NCBI GenBank assembly: GCA_964536025.1
Contig: CAZHXA010000005.1
Span: 1-64,000 of the forward strand
Direction of reading: 5' to 3'
DNA length: 64,000 bases
From: RGIG4576 sp964536025
GTDB lineage: Bacteria; Bacteroidota; Bacteroidia; Bacteroidales; Muribaculaceae
Each line of letters begins with the position of its first letter. The stretch's first letter is position 1. A model generated the notes under the pieces. The model did no database searches. It saw only the letters and a list, made by a program, of their open reading frames with translations, and had not been told where the DNA came from. Position numbers and translations under genes: made by a program. Below, one piece after another: positions 1-8,261 of this stretch.

Positions 1-51
1 AGCACCTGACTGTTAATCAGGGGGTCGTTGGTTCAAGCCCATCTTGAAGCG
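1..51 (+). tRNA. tRNA-Asn (GTT), 5' part cut by window edge
   Basis: Identical over its visible length to the two complete copies that follow at a 90-bp period. It carries the anticodon loop with GTT, the T arm and the 3' acceptor strand TTGAAGC with discriminator G. The first 23 bases would lie outside the window. CCA is not encoded. Confidence 0.93.
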
Positions 52-67
52 CAAATAAATAAAACTT

Positions 68-141
68 GCTTCAATAGCTCAGTTGGTTAGAGCACCTGAC
101 TGTTAATCAGGGGGTCGTTGGTTCAAGCCCATCTTGAAGCG
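68..141 (+). tRNA. tRNA-Asn (GTT)
   Basis: Cloverleaf visible: acceptor GCTTCAA/TTGAAGC (7 bp), D stem GCTC/GAGC, anticodon stem CCTGA/TCAGG around the loop CTGTTAA with anticodon GTT, T loop TTCAAGC, discriminator G. The T stem GTTGG/CCATC has one U-U mismatch at its second pair, shared by all copies. CCA is not encoded, so it must be added after transcription. It lies in a tandem array with 16-nt spacers. Confidence 0.96.
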
Positions 142-157
142 CAAATAAATAAAACTT

Positions 158-231
158 GCTTCAATAGCTCAGTTGGTTAGAGCACCTGACTGTTAATCAG
201 GGGGTCGTTGGTTCAAGCCCATCTTGAAGCG
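158..231 (+). tRNA. tRNA-Asn (GTT), last copy of tandem array
   Basis: Same sequence as the copy 90 bp upstream. It is followed 3 nt later by a hairpin and T-tract, so the array is probably one transcript ending here and processed into single tRNAs. Confidence 0.96.
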
Positions 232-233
232 CA

Positions 234-268
234 AACACGAGAGTTTTTAAATTCTCGTGTTTTTTTTA
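234..268 (+). terminator. Intrinsic terminator of the tRNA-Asn array
   Basis: Stem AACACGAGA / TCTCGTGTT (9 bp) enclosing a T/A-rich loop, followed directly by a run of T. It sits just after the last tRNA. Confidence 0.85.
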
Positions 269-343
269 TTTCGCCTCAAAAAAAGAGGCTACCATGCTTT
301 TGCTTTTTCACTTTATTCGTTAGATTTTTCCAGAGATATATAG

Positions 344-351
344 TATCTTTG
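344..351 (+). promoter_or_regulatory. Bacteroidales -7 box (TATCTTTG) of aroA
   Basis: Matches the TAnnTTTG -7 consensus. Only 7 nt separate it from the aroA ATG, so the transcript would have almost no 5' leader. No clear -33 box was seen. Confidence 0.6.
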
Positions 352-358
352 TACTAAT

Positions 359-1597
359 ATGAATTATCGAATAATTGCACCGAAAAGTGTTACTTGTGAG
401 GTAAATTTGCCGGCTTCTAAAAGTATAAGCAATCGAGCATTGATTATAAAATCTTTAGCCGGAGACTCTTCAAGACTATTTAATGTTGCGAAATGTGATG
501 ATACTGACGCAATGCTTTTTGCACTGAATAGCAGAGCTTTGGCACACATCAACATAGGAGCGGCAGGTACTGCCATGCGTTTTTTAACGGCATATTTCGC
601 CATACAAGAAGGACGAGAAGTGCTTCTTGACGGAAGTGAACGCATGCACCATCGCCCGATTAAAGTCTTAGTCGACGCTTTACGTTCTTGCGGAGCTTCT
701 ATTGAATACTCCGGTGAAGAAGGATTCCCGCCGTTAAAAATCAAGGGAACAAAACTACATGCCGAAAGCATCACCCTTGCAGGAAATGTAAGTTCGCAAT
801 ACATCTCTGCCATTTTAATGATTGCCCCCCTAATAAGTGGATTAAAAAGAATCATTCTCTCAGGAGAAATAATCTCTCGCCCATATATAGACATGACTTT
901 ATCTATAATGAGTAAATTTGGAGTTTATACACATATCGACAACAATGAGATTGTATTTGATAACGCCACACAATATTCTCCACTTGATTTTCACATAGAA
1001 AATGACTGGTCGGCTTCATCTTATTGGTTTCAAATACAAGCATTGCTTTATAAATCTCACATAACATTGAAAGGATTATTCAACAACAGCACTCAAGGAG
1101 ATTCTGCAGTTGCTAAATTATTTGAGAATTTTGGTGTATCAATTAACCGACACGAAAATTCCATCAATTTAAAAACAGAAACATTGGTAAGAAAGCAAAA
1201 AATCGAACTAAACCTGCTTGAAAATCCCGATTTAGCCCAAACTATAATAGTTACGGCATGTTTACTCGATTGTCCTTTTCATATAACCGGATTGCAAACA
1301 TTAAGAATTAAAGAAACTGACCGCATTGAAGCTTTACGCTCTCAATTGCTAAAACTTGGTTATGTGCTTAACATCGAAAACGATTATTCCTTGCAATGGA
1401 ATGGAGAAAAATGCTCCCATGAAAAAGAAATAAGAATCGACACATTCGATGACCATCGCATGGCTATGGCTTTTGCTCCTGTGGCAATAAAATTTCCCGG
1501 AATTATAATTAACGACATTGAAGTCGTAAGTAAATCTTATCCTGATTATTGGAATCACTTGAAATCGGCAGGATTTAAATTAGAAGAAGTAATATGA
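359..1597 (+). CDS. aroA: 3-phosphoshikimate 1-carboxyvinyltransferase (EPSP synthase)
   Basis: Joins phosphoenolpyruvate to shikimate 3-phosphate in the sixth step of the shikimate pathway (aromatic amino acids), in the cytoplasm. Family motifs are visible: LPASKSISNRAL near residues 17-28 (K21, S22 and R27 fit the substrate-binding set), NIGAAGTAMRFLTA at about 65-78, the VSSQYISA stretch near 144-151, and a late RIKETDRI and DDHRMAMAF. At 412 aa it is slightly shorter than the enterobacterial enzyme, as is usual for Bacteroidetes. First gene of a probable operon; it overlaps the next gene by 4 nt (ATGA). The ATG follows the -7 box by 7 nt, which supports this start and suggests a near-leaderless mRNA. 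Confidence 0.96.
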   Translation: MNYRIIAPKSVTCEVNLPASKSISNRALIIKSLAGDSSRLFNVAKCDDTDAMLFALNSRALAHINIGAAGTAMRFLTAYFAIQEGREVLLDGSERMHHRPIKVLVDALRSCGASIEYSGEEGFPPLKIKGTKLHAESITLAGNVSSQYISAILMIAPLISGLKRIILSGEIISRPYIDMTLSIMSKFGVYTHIDNNEIVFDNATQYSPLDFHIENDWSASSYWFQIQALLYKSHITLKGLFNNSTQGDSAVAKLFENFGVSINRHENSINLKTETLVRKQKIELNLLENPDLAQTIIVTACLLDCPFHITGLQTLRIKETDRIEALRSQLLKLGYVLNIENDYSLQWNGEKCSHEKEIRIDTFDDHRMAMAFAPVAIKFPGIIINDIEVVSKSYPDYWNHLKSAGFKLEEVI

Positions 1598-2004
1598 AAG
1601 GAGCACTAATAATATTAGCTGCAACAATTTTGATGGGATTAATTCTCTACTTGTTGCATCATTATAATTTGAAGAAAAATGGAGGAACAGAACCTCCAAT
1701 TATAACCGAACGTCCTGATGGATGTTGCGGTCAACACGAAGTATGTGAAAAAGAGTCTTTACTTAGCGGAGTAAGCAAAGACATAGTTTATTATGAAGAC
1801 GAAGAGCTTGATAACTTCAAAGGCATGGGTGCCGATGAGTACACCAACGAACAAATAGAGCAATTTCGTGATATATTATATACACTTCGCCCCGAAGAAG
1901 TTGCCGGATGGGCTCGTTCTATTCAATTACGCGAAATCACACTACCTTCGATTATTCAAGACGAATTATTAATGATTGTTTCTGAAATGAGAAGTAATCA
2001 ATAA
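1594..2004 (+). CDS. Small membrane-anchored protein with Cys cluster, function unknown
   Basis: 136 aa. An N-terminal hydrophobic helix (about residues 4-22) should anchor it in the inner membrane. A linker with a Cys cluster follows (DGCCGQHEVCEK, about residues 42-53), then an acidic, helix-rich C-terminal half. I do not recognise a catalytic domain, though homologues seem to be conserved in Bacteroidales (from memory). Its start overlaps aroA by 4 nt and it ends 16 nt before a metal-transport permease, so it is probably co-translated with aroA. The clustered cysteines and His suggest metal or redox binding, but this is inference only. Confidence 0.75.
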   Translation: MKGALIILAATILMGLILYLLHHYNLKKNGGTEPPIITERPDGCCGQHEVCEKESLLSGVSKDIVYYEDEELDNFKGMGADEYTNEQIEQFRDILYTLRPEEVAGWARSIQLREITLPSIIQDELLMIVSEMRSNQ

Positions 2005-2020
2005 AACAAAGCAACTATAA

Positions 2021-2839
2021 ATGGAAATATTTCAATATACATTTTTTCAAAACGCATTGCTCGGAGTTATGATCGTAAGCATTATGTCGGCTATGATTGG
2101 CACTTACATAATCACACGAAGGTTAATGTTTATAACAGGAGGCATAACTCATGCTTGCTTTGGCGGACTTGGCATAGGCTACTACATGGGTCTTTCCCCT
2201 ATCTTTATGGCTGGAATGTTTGCCATTGCATCTTCTTTGGGAGTAGAATGGCTCACAACGAAACACCGAGTACGCGAAGATTCTGCAATTTCGGTTATGT
2301 GGGCATTAGGCATGGCAATAGGAACATTATTTATATTCCTTACTCCCGGCTATGTTCCCGAATTAAATTCATTTCTTTTTGGCAACATTCTAACCATCAC
2401 CCGAAACGACCTAATAGCATTCACAATATTTACCATTGCCTTTTTAGCGTTTTTCGTATCATGTTATCGCGTAATCGTATCGTGTGCATTCGACAAAGAC
2501 TTTGCACGCACAATGGGGCAACCGGTAACATTGATTAACACAGTGATGACAGTTGCCATTGCTATATGTGTTGTTCTCACAATACGTCTAATTGGTATCA
2601 TGCTGTTAATGTCCTTATTATCCATGCCTCAAATGATAGCTGAGCTATTCACCAATCGCATGAAACCCATGATGACAATTTCGGTGGTATTAAGCATATT
2701 TTGTTCCATTACAGGACTGCTATGCTCATACATAATGGGAGTGCCTGCATCGGCAACAATAGTTTTATCGCTTGTAGGCGTTTATATTATTGCCCGAGTA
2801 CTTATAAAATGTAATAAATGGATTATTAAGTCGTTATAA
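2021..2839 (+). CDS. ABC-3 family metal transporter permease (ZnuB/TroC-like)
   Basis: 272 aa with about 8-9 hydrophobic segments. It matches the ABC-3 family of zinc/manganese/iron importer permeases: N-terminal QNALLGVMIVSIMSAMIGTY, then RRLMFITGGITHACFGGLG, and the internal RLIGIMLLMSLLSMPQMIAEL motif that meets the ATPase. It should form the inner-membrane channel of a divalent-metal importer. No ATPase or binding-protein gene lies beside it, which is unusual; the partners must be encoded elsewhere. The metal cannot be told from sequence alone. It lies 16 nt after the preceding gene and 22 nt before porW. Confidence 0.88.
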   Translation: MEIFQYTFFQNALLGVMIVSIMSAMIGTYIITRRLMFITGGITHACFGGLGIGYYMGLSPIFMAGMFAIASSLGVEWLTTKHRVREDSAISVMWALGMAIGTLFIFLTPGYVPELNSFLFGNILTITRNDLIAFTIFTIAFLAFFVSCYRVIVSCAFDKDFARTMGQPVTLINTVMTVAIAICVVLTIRLIGIMLLMSLLSMPQMIAELFTNRMKPMMTISVVLSIFCSITGLLCSYIMGVPASATIVLSLVGVYIIARVLIKCNKWIIKSL

Positions 2840-2861
2840 TATATATTACGTTCTATATCTT

Positions 2862-5642
2862 GTGAAGTTAAAATATATAACAATATTAATCTCTTTGGCG
2901 ATAATAGGCTGTCTTTCTTCTTGCAGTACAAAGAAAAACACAGCAGGTTCACGCTTTTGGCATGCGTTTAATACCCGATATAACGTTTACTATAATGGAG
3001 AAACCCATTACAATGAGCAAATTCGAATGCTTGAGTCTAAATATGAAGACAATTTCTCACAACTTCTGTTTATGCACCCAGCTGAAGCCTATTCTAACCC
3101 CAAAGCCACACAGCCAAGCACAAACTTCGACCGTACCATAGAAAAAATGCAAAAAGCCATACAACTTCATTCAATAAAAAAACGCCCTAAGAAAAAATCA
3201 GGTAAATTAAGCGATGAAGACAAAAAATGGTTAAAACGAGAAGAATACAACCCATTTTTGCACAATGCATGGTTTCTTATGGCAAAAGCCCAGTACATGA
3301 AAGGTGATTTCATGACTGCTGCAGCTACATTTCACTACATATCAGGACATTTCAAGTGGTTACCCGATTTGGTATTGGATTCCAAATTGTGGGAAGTACG
3401 TTCTTATTGTGCTTTAGGATGGCTTACTGAAGCTGAAAATCTATTAGCATATATAAAACCGGAAAAAATAACTAACAACAAGACCAAAGAACTATGTAAT
3501 TTGGCTTTTGCCGGATATTACATAAAAAGTAAAAAATACAACGAAGCTACTCCATTCCTTGCTACCGCAGCAAAGTCGGCTAAAGGAGCTCAAAAAGTTC
3601 GTTTGCACTTTCTATTGGGACAAATATATGCCGATTTGGGCAAAAAAGAATTAGCTTACGAAGCCTTCAAAAAAGCCGGAAGTGCAACAGGAACAACATA
3701 TCGCACTAAATTTAACGCAAGAATAAAACAAAGTGCCGTATTTACAGGAAAAAACGTAGAAACAGAAGTTCGCTCATTAAAGAGAATGACTCGATTTGAC
3801 CGAAACAAAGAGTATCTAGACCAAATATATTACGCAATAGGCAATTTGTATCTATCTCGTAAAGACACAACACAAGCCATCAGTAATTATACACTTGCAA
3901 TAGAAAAAAGCACTCGTGGAGGGATTGAAAAAGGTATTGCTCAATTGGCTTTGGGTGATTTGTATTTCCAACAAGGTAAATATGCCGAAGCTCAACCATG
4001 CTATTCTGAAGGAATAACGTTAGTTAACGACGATTATCCCGATTATAAGAATTTAAAATTGAGAAGCGACGTTCTTGACGAACTTGCCGTTTACTCTCAA
4101 AACGTAACTTTACAAGATTCTTTACTTAAACTATCGGAACTATCACCAGAAGAACAGAAAAAAGTCGCAGAACGATTAATTGAAGAATTGAAAAAACGTG
4201 AAAAAGAAGAAGCTGAAGCTGCCGCACGCGAAGAATATTTAGCAAATAAATCGGTATCAAACAATTCGCTAAACAACAGCAATTCAACTCCTACCACATT
4301 TCAAATAAACAATGATGATTCTTGGTATTTCTATAACACAGCTACCAAAAATGCAGGAAAAACAGCTTTCCAAAAGGCTTGGGGAAGTCGTAAATTAGAA
4401 GATGATTGGCGTCGTCGCAACAAAACTGTAATTGTACAAGAAATTACCGAAGATGAAATGTATGCCGACAACGATGAATCCATCGAAACCAACGATAGCA
4501 CAACAACTAAGAACAAAGAAGAATTGGCTAAAGCCGATGACCCTCACAATGTAGAATACTATCTTAAACAAATACCTAAAACTGAAGAAGAAAAACAAAC
4601 AAGCAACGACGTTATCCAAGAAGGTCTTTATAACATGGGGCTTATCTTAAAAGATAAATTAGAGGATTACGCAGTCGCAACACATGAATTCAATCAATTA
4701 TTAGGAAAATATCCCGATAATATATATAGATTGGATGTATATTATAACATGTATCTCATGTATATGAGAACAGGAGACATAACTACAGCCGAAAAATATC
4801 GTTCATTAATAATGTCCGATTTTGCCGACTCTAAATACGGAATGGCAATGAAAGACCCGCATTATCTTGATAATTTACGCAACATGACACAAGAACAAGA
4901 ACAAATGTATGCAGAGGCTTATAACAATTATTTATCAAATAATAACACAGCCGTTCACGAAGCTTATTCTGAAATGATGCGTAAATACCCCATGTCTAAA
5001 ATAATGCCTAAATTCATGTTTATCGACGCATTATCTTATGTTACTGAAAATGATTTGGATAAGTTCAAAACAACATTGAAAGAAATGCTGGAACGTTACC
5101 CTGAAACCGACATGACACAAATCGCATCATCAATGTTAAAACAAGCCGAACAAGGCAGAAGAATAGAAGGAGGAGGAAGTAATGTAAGAGGAATGATATG
5201 GTCAACACGACTAACAAACGACACAACTTCTACTGCCGAAAACAAAGAAGTTACACCATTTCAGAATAAACAAGATTCTCCACATGTATTTGTTTTTGTT
5301 TATCCTACCGACAGCGTTTCAGCTAATCAATTGTTATATGATATTGCACGCCATAATTTTTCTCATTTTGTTGTGAAAGATTTTGACTTGGAACAAATGA
5401 CTTTTGGGCGTCTTGGATTGTTAGTAATAAAAGGGTTTTCCAATTTTGAAGAACTTTCTCACTACAAACGTGTATTAGAAGAAAATAAAGAGCTTAATTT
5501 ACCAGAACAAGTTCGTCGTGTAATGATAAGTGTAAACAACTTCAACTTATTGCTTAATGAAGGACGCTCTTTTGAGGAATATTTTGAATTCTTGGAACAA
5601 GATAACATAGAGAAAGTTGAGAAAGTGGCTGAAAGCGAATAA
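2862..5642 (+). CDS. porW: TPR lipoprotein, PorW/SprE-like T9SS-associated protein
   Basis: 926 aa beginning with GTG. A lipoprotein signal ends in CLSSC near residues 17-21, followed by CSTKKNTAGSRFWHAFNTR and YNVYYNG, the mature N-terminus I associate with SprE (Flavobacterium) and PorW (Porphyromonas). The middle is TPR-like (about 130-420). A charged low-complexity linker (about 420-560) follows, then further helical repeats and a C-terminal domain. PorW/SprE is an outer-membrane lipoprotein needed for type IX secretion and, in flavobacteria, gliding. The immediately following porX supports the assignment. Bacteroidales lacking a working T9SS may keep this gene, so a role in secretion here is unproven. 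Confidence 0.82.
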   Translation: MKLKYITILISLAIIGCLSSCSTKKNTAGSRFWHAFNTRYNVYYNGETHYNEQIRMLESKYEDNFSQLLFMHPAEAYSNPKATQPSTNFDRTIEKMQKAIQLHSIKKRPKKKSGKLSDEDKKWLKREEYNPFLHNAWFLMAKAQYMKGDFMTAAATFHYISGHFKWLPDLVLDSKLWEVRSYCALGWLTEAENLLAYIKPEKITNNKTKELCNLAFAGYYIKSKKYNEATPFLATAAKSAKGAQKVRLHFLLGQIYADLGKKELAYEAFKKAGSATGTTYRTKFNARIKQSAVFTGKNVETEVRSLKRMTRFDRNKEYLDQIYYAIGNLYLSRKDTTQAISNYTLAIEKSTRGGIEKGIAQLALGDLYFQQGKYAEAQPCYSEGITLVNDDYPDYKNLKLRSDVLDELAVYSQNVTLQDSLLKLSELSPEEQKKVAERLIEELKKREKEEAEAAAREEYLANKSVSNNSLNNSNSTPTTFQINNDDSWYFYNTATKNAGKTAFQKAWGSRKLEDDWRRRNKTVIVQEITEDEMYADNDESIETNDSTTTKNKEELAKADDPHNVEYYLKQIPKTEEEKQTSNDVIQEGLYNMGLILKDKLEDYAVATHEFNQLLGKYPDNIYRLDVYYNMYLMYMRTGDITTAEKYRSLIMSDFADSKYGMAMKDPHYLDNLRNMTQEQEQMYAEAYNNYLSNNNTAVHEAYSEMMRKYPMSKIMPKFMFIDALSYVTENDLDKFKTTLKEMLERYPETDMTQIASSMLKQAEQGRRIEGGGSNVRGMIWSTRLTNDTTSTAENKEVTPFQNKQDSPHVFVFVYPTDSVSANQLLYDIARHNFSHFVVKDFDLEQMTFGRLGLLVIKGFSNFEELSHYKRVLEENKELNLPEQVRRVMISVNNFNLLLNEGRSFEEYFEFLEQDNIEKVEKVAESE

Positions 5643-5656
5643 AAAAGATTTAGGTT

Positions 5657-7201
5657 ATGACAAACGGATTGATTCTATGGGCTGACGATGAAATAGATTT
5701 ATTGAAGCCACACATAATGTTTTTGAATGCAAAAGGTTATGAAGTTGTGACCGTTTCCAATGGTCGTGACGCTCTTGACGCTGTAGCTGAACGAAACTTC
5801 GATTTAGTTATTTTAGATGAAAACATGCCCGGTTTAAGCGGTTTGGAAACATTATCACAAATAAAAATCACTCACCCCGATGTGCCTGTAATAATGATTA
5901 CTAAGAGTGAAGAAGAAAATATCATGAACCAAGCCATAGGCAATAAAATAGCCGACTATCTTATTAAACCGGTAAATCCAAACCAAATATTACTTTCTAT
6001 CAAAAAAAACTTACATTCAGGCATTTTGGTGTCACAAAAAGCCACATCCGACTATCAGCAAGAATTTCGACGTATTAGTGAAATGATTAATACTGCCGAA
6101 AGTTTTGAAGATTGGTGTGATGTATATAAAAACATCGTACACTGGGAACTGACACTTGCCGGAGCCGACACCAACATGGACGAATTGCTCAAAATGCAAA
6201 AGATAGAAGCAAACTCAACTTTCTGTAAATTCATCAAAAAAAATTATGAGAAATGGGTTACATCAGATTGCCACCCTCTCATGAGCCACGAATTGTTCAA
6301 AACCAAAATTTTACCATTGCTCGATGCCGGAGAAAAAGTTTTTTTTATCGTTATAGATAATTTCCGTTTAGACCAATGGCGTGCCGTAAAACCATTATTT
6401 AGCGAATATTTCAACATCGATGAAGATGATTTATATTGCAGCATACTGCCAACGGCAACACAATATGCTCGCAATGCGATTTTTTCGGGATTGATGCCAA
6501 TCGATATTTCAAAAATGTTCCCCGATTTATGGGTTGACGAAGAAGAGGAAGAAGGGAAAAATTTAAACGAATCACCTCTTATACAAACCATATTAAACCG
6601 TTACAGAAAACAATATAAATTCTCCTACAATAAGATAAACGATTCTATTGCCGGAGAAAAATTATTGCAAAACTTCCGCGATTTAGACAAATATGATTTA
6701 AACGTCATTGTACTCAACTTTGTGGATATGCTGTCACATGCACGCACTGAAAGCCGTATGATTAGAGAATTGGCTTATAGCGATGCTGCTTATCGCTCTC
6801 TTACCGAATCATGGTTTAAGCATTCAAGTGCCCTTGAAATAATCAAAAAAATTGCCGAGAAGAATTGCAAATTGGTCCTTACAACCGACCATGGAACAAT
6901 CTGTGTAGACAATCCGGTGAAAGTTATAGGAGATAAAGCCGTAAACACTAATTTACGTTATAAAGTTGGAAAAAATTTAAGCTACAATGCAAAACAAGTA
7001 TATGAAATAAAGAAGCCACAAACTTTCGGTTTACCTGCTCCAAACATTTCATCAACTTACATTTTTACGATGAATAGAGATTTTTTTGCCTATCCCAATA
7101 ACTATAACTACTATGTGCAATACTACAACAACACTTTTCAACATGGGGGAATTTCTCTTGAAGAAATGTTGGTACCAATAGTTACAATGACAAAAAAATA
7201 A
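5657..7201 (+). CDS. porX: PorX: response regulator receiver fused to PglZ phosphatase domain
   Basis: 514 aa in the PorX arrangement. The receiver domain (about 1-120) has acidic D10/D11, phospho-acceptor D54 in LVILDENMPG, T82 and K104. A helical linker leads to a PglZ/alkaline-phosphatase-like domain (about 225-510) with IVIDNFRLDQ (D234), PTATQYAR, NFVDMLSH and TTDHGT (D411, H412), which fit the metal-binding residues of that superfamily. In Porphyromonas, PorX works with the PorY kinase to control T9SS genes; the PglZ domain acts on phosphodiester substrates. All key residues are present, so it looks intact. It starts 14 nt after porW, with no DNA-binding domain. No PorY-like kinase is in the window. 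Confidence 0.93.
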   Translation: MTNGLILWADDEIDLLKPHIMFLNAKGYEVVTVSNGRDALDAVAERNFDLVILDENMPGLSGLETLSQIKITHPDVPVIMITKSEEENIMNQAIGNKIADYLIKPVNPNQILLSIKKNLHSGILVSQKATSDYQQEFRRISEMINTAESFEDWCDVYKNIVHWELTLAGADTNMDELLKMQKIEANSTFCKFIKKNYEKWVTSDCHPLMSHELFKTKILPLLDAGEKVFFIVIDNFRLDQWRAVKPLFSEYFNIDEDDLYCSILPTATQYARNAIFSGLMPIDISKMFPDLWVDEEEEEGKNLNESPLIQTILNRYRKQYKFSYNKINDSIAGEKLLQNFRDLDKYDLNVIVLNFVDMLSHARTESRMIRELAYSDAAYRSLTESWFKHSSALEIIKKIAEKNCKLVLTTDHGTICVDNPVKVIGDKAVNTNLRYKVGKNLSYNAKQVYEIKKPQTFGLPAPNISSTYIFTMNRDFFAYPNNYNYYVQYYNNTFQHGGISLEEMLVPIVTMTKK

Positions 7202-7202
7202 C

Positions 7203-7236
7203 AACAATAAAGTCCTAAAGGTCTTTATTGTTTATT
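7203..7236. terminator. Bidirectional hairpin between porX and the GNAT gene
   Basis: CAATAAAG / CTTTATTG (8 bp) with two further inner C-G pairs, loop TAAA. It lies between convergent genes and overlaps the stop codon of the minus-strand gene. No long T-run, so termination strength is uncertain. Confidence 0.55.
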
Positions 7237-7766
7237 GGGTTTATCTTTATTTTGTGGGTTAATTGCGTTTCGACATTATTCAAAAAATAATACATTCCGT
7301 GATTGAGAGTTTTGTCTTCCATGCCAAAATTCATATCATCATCAACTCCCACAACATCTATCACATGTGAAGACTTTTTAAAGCCCAAAGATTCATACCA
7401 AACTTGCAAAGGGGGTTCTTCTGCTATTAAAACAGCATATTCAATACCCTGTTCTTTAAGCATTAGTAATGCTGATTTTAGTAAATTAGCAGCAATTCCT
7501 TGACCTCGATATTTTGGCAATGTAGTTACTCCATATATATAGCAACCTCTCATTTTGCAAAAATCATCTACAAACTCAAATGCATGCATTTGAGCTACCG
7601 GCTCTCTATGTACGTTACGATATAAAAAACGCGTGGATTCGCTATCATATCGAGAATAAAAGTAATCAATAAAAGCATCATCATCACCAAAACCCAATTT
7701 CCACATAGATTTTAATAACGACAACTCTTTTTCGTCTATTTTCTGCCCAACATTTCCAAAATCCAT
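7215..7766 (-). CDS. GNAT family N-acetyltransferase
   Basis: 183 aa. The acetyl-CoA site shows as GVTTLPKYRGQGIAANLL (V/I-x-x-x-x-R-G-x-G-I/A type, about residues 79-96), followed by a VWYESLGFKK motif typical of the GNAT C-terminal strand. The N-terminal KSMWKLGFGDDDAFIDYF is a common start for a Bacteroidetes GNAT subfamily. It transfers an acetyl group to an unknown amine. The 5' end overlaps the SPOR gene by 31 nt; a later Met at residue 21 would remove the overlap but also the conserved start, so I keep the longer form. Last gene of the queA-porE unit. Confidence 0.82.
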   Translation of the reverse strand: MDFGNVGQKIDEKELSLLKSMWKLGFGDDDAFIDYFYSRYDSESTRFLYRNVHREPVAQMHAFEFVDDFCKMRGCYIYGVTTLPKYRGQGIAANLLKSALLMLKEQGIEYAVLIAEEPPLQVWYESLGFKKSSHVIDVVGVDDDMNFGMEDKTLNHGMYYFLNNVETQLTHKIKINPINNKDL

Positions 7767-8251
7767 GTTTCTTTTGCTTTATTTACTACCTTGAAATTAC
7801 TTTCATTTTTCATAAAAGCAACGGCATCGTTTTTGGATTCAAAACTACGATATATAACATAATATTGTTTCATCCTGCTCATCACAACAAAAGCCGGCTT
7901 AACACTATCATTTTCAATATTATTTATACGATTACGATATGATCTTGCATTGAATACTTGCTTAAACTCTCCTACAACTATTCCATATTTTTCAACATTA
8001 TTTACAGGACCATCGATAATACTGATATACTCTGATTTTACTCGAACCGAATCTTTTCCTATCAGTTGATATTCTCGCTTTCTTTTTTCTTGAGAGATAA
8101 TAGTACTTACTTCTTTACCGGCTCCAGATTCTTGTTTTTTGACAGCTATATCGTAGGCTGCTTTATAATTTTCTTCGGTAGTTTTGCATGATGCTACTGA
8201 TAACAGCAACATAAATGCCACCATATTTAAAAGATAATATGCTCTATTCAT
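7736..8251 (-). CDS. SPOR-domain lipoprotein
   Basis: About 171 aa from the ATG at 8249-8251. The signal peptide ends in a lipobox-like LLSVASC (Cys becomes residue 1 of the mature protein). The C-terminal part (about residues 85-165) reads GIVVGEFKQVFNARSY..YYVIYRSFESKNDAVAFMKN, a SPOR fold that binds denuded peptidoglycan glycans. I chose this start over a GTG 21 nt upstream (8272) because it gives a clean signal peptide and avoids overlap with the preceding phosphodiesterase gene. Likely outer-membrane anchored and facing the periplasm. Its position next to porE, whose OmpA-like domain should also bind peptidoglycan, is suggestive. Confidence 0.8.
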   Translation of the reverse strand: MNRAYYLLNMVAFMLLLSVASCKTTEENYKAAYDIAVKKQESGAGKEVSTIISQEKRKREYQLIGKDSVRVKSEYISIIDGPVNNVEKYGIVVGEFKQVFNARSYRNRINNIENDSVKPAFVVMSRMKQYYVIYRSFESKNDAVAFMKNESNFKVVNKAKETWILEMLGRK

Positions 8252-8261
8252 AATTATATTT

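Larger units (their letters stand above)
1..231 (+). repeat. Tandem 90-bp repeat unit (tRNA-Asn plus 16-nt spacer)
   Basis: Two full units and one partial unit, with identical tRNA and identical spacer (CAAATAAATAAAACTT). Because the spacer is also identical, the array looks like recent duplication or ongoing homogenisation. The window begins inside a unit, so the true copy number is unknown. Confidence 0.95.

Noticed and set aside
1..231. Regular 90-bp repeats resembling a CRISPR-like array
   Set aside because: The repeat unit is a full tRNA-Asn cloverleaf and the spacers are identical, unlike CRISPR spacers.
364..894. 176-aa open frame on the minus strand inside aroA
   Set aside because: It is antisense to a clearly conserved gene, has no family resemblance and no -7 box. 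The same holds for other long antisense frames, for example within nusA, infB (59808-60578), porE and the acrB-like gene.
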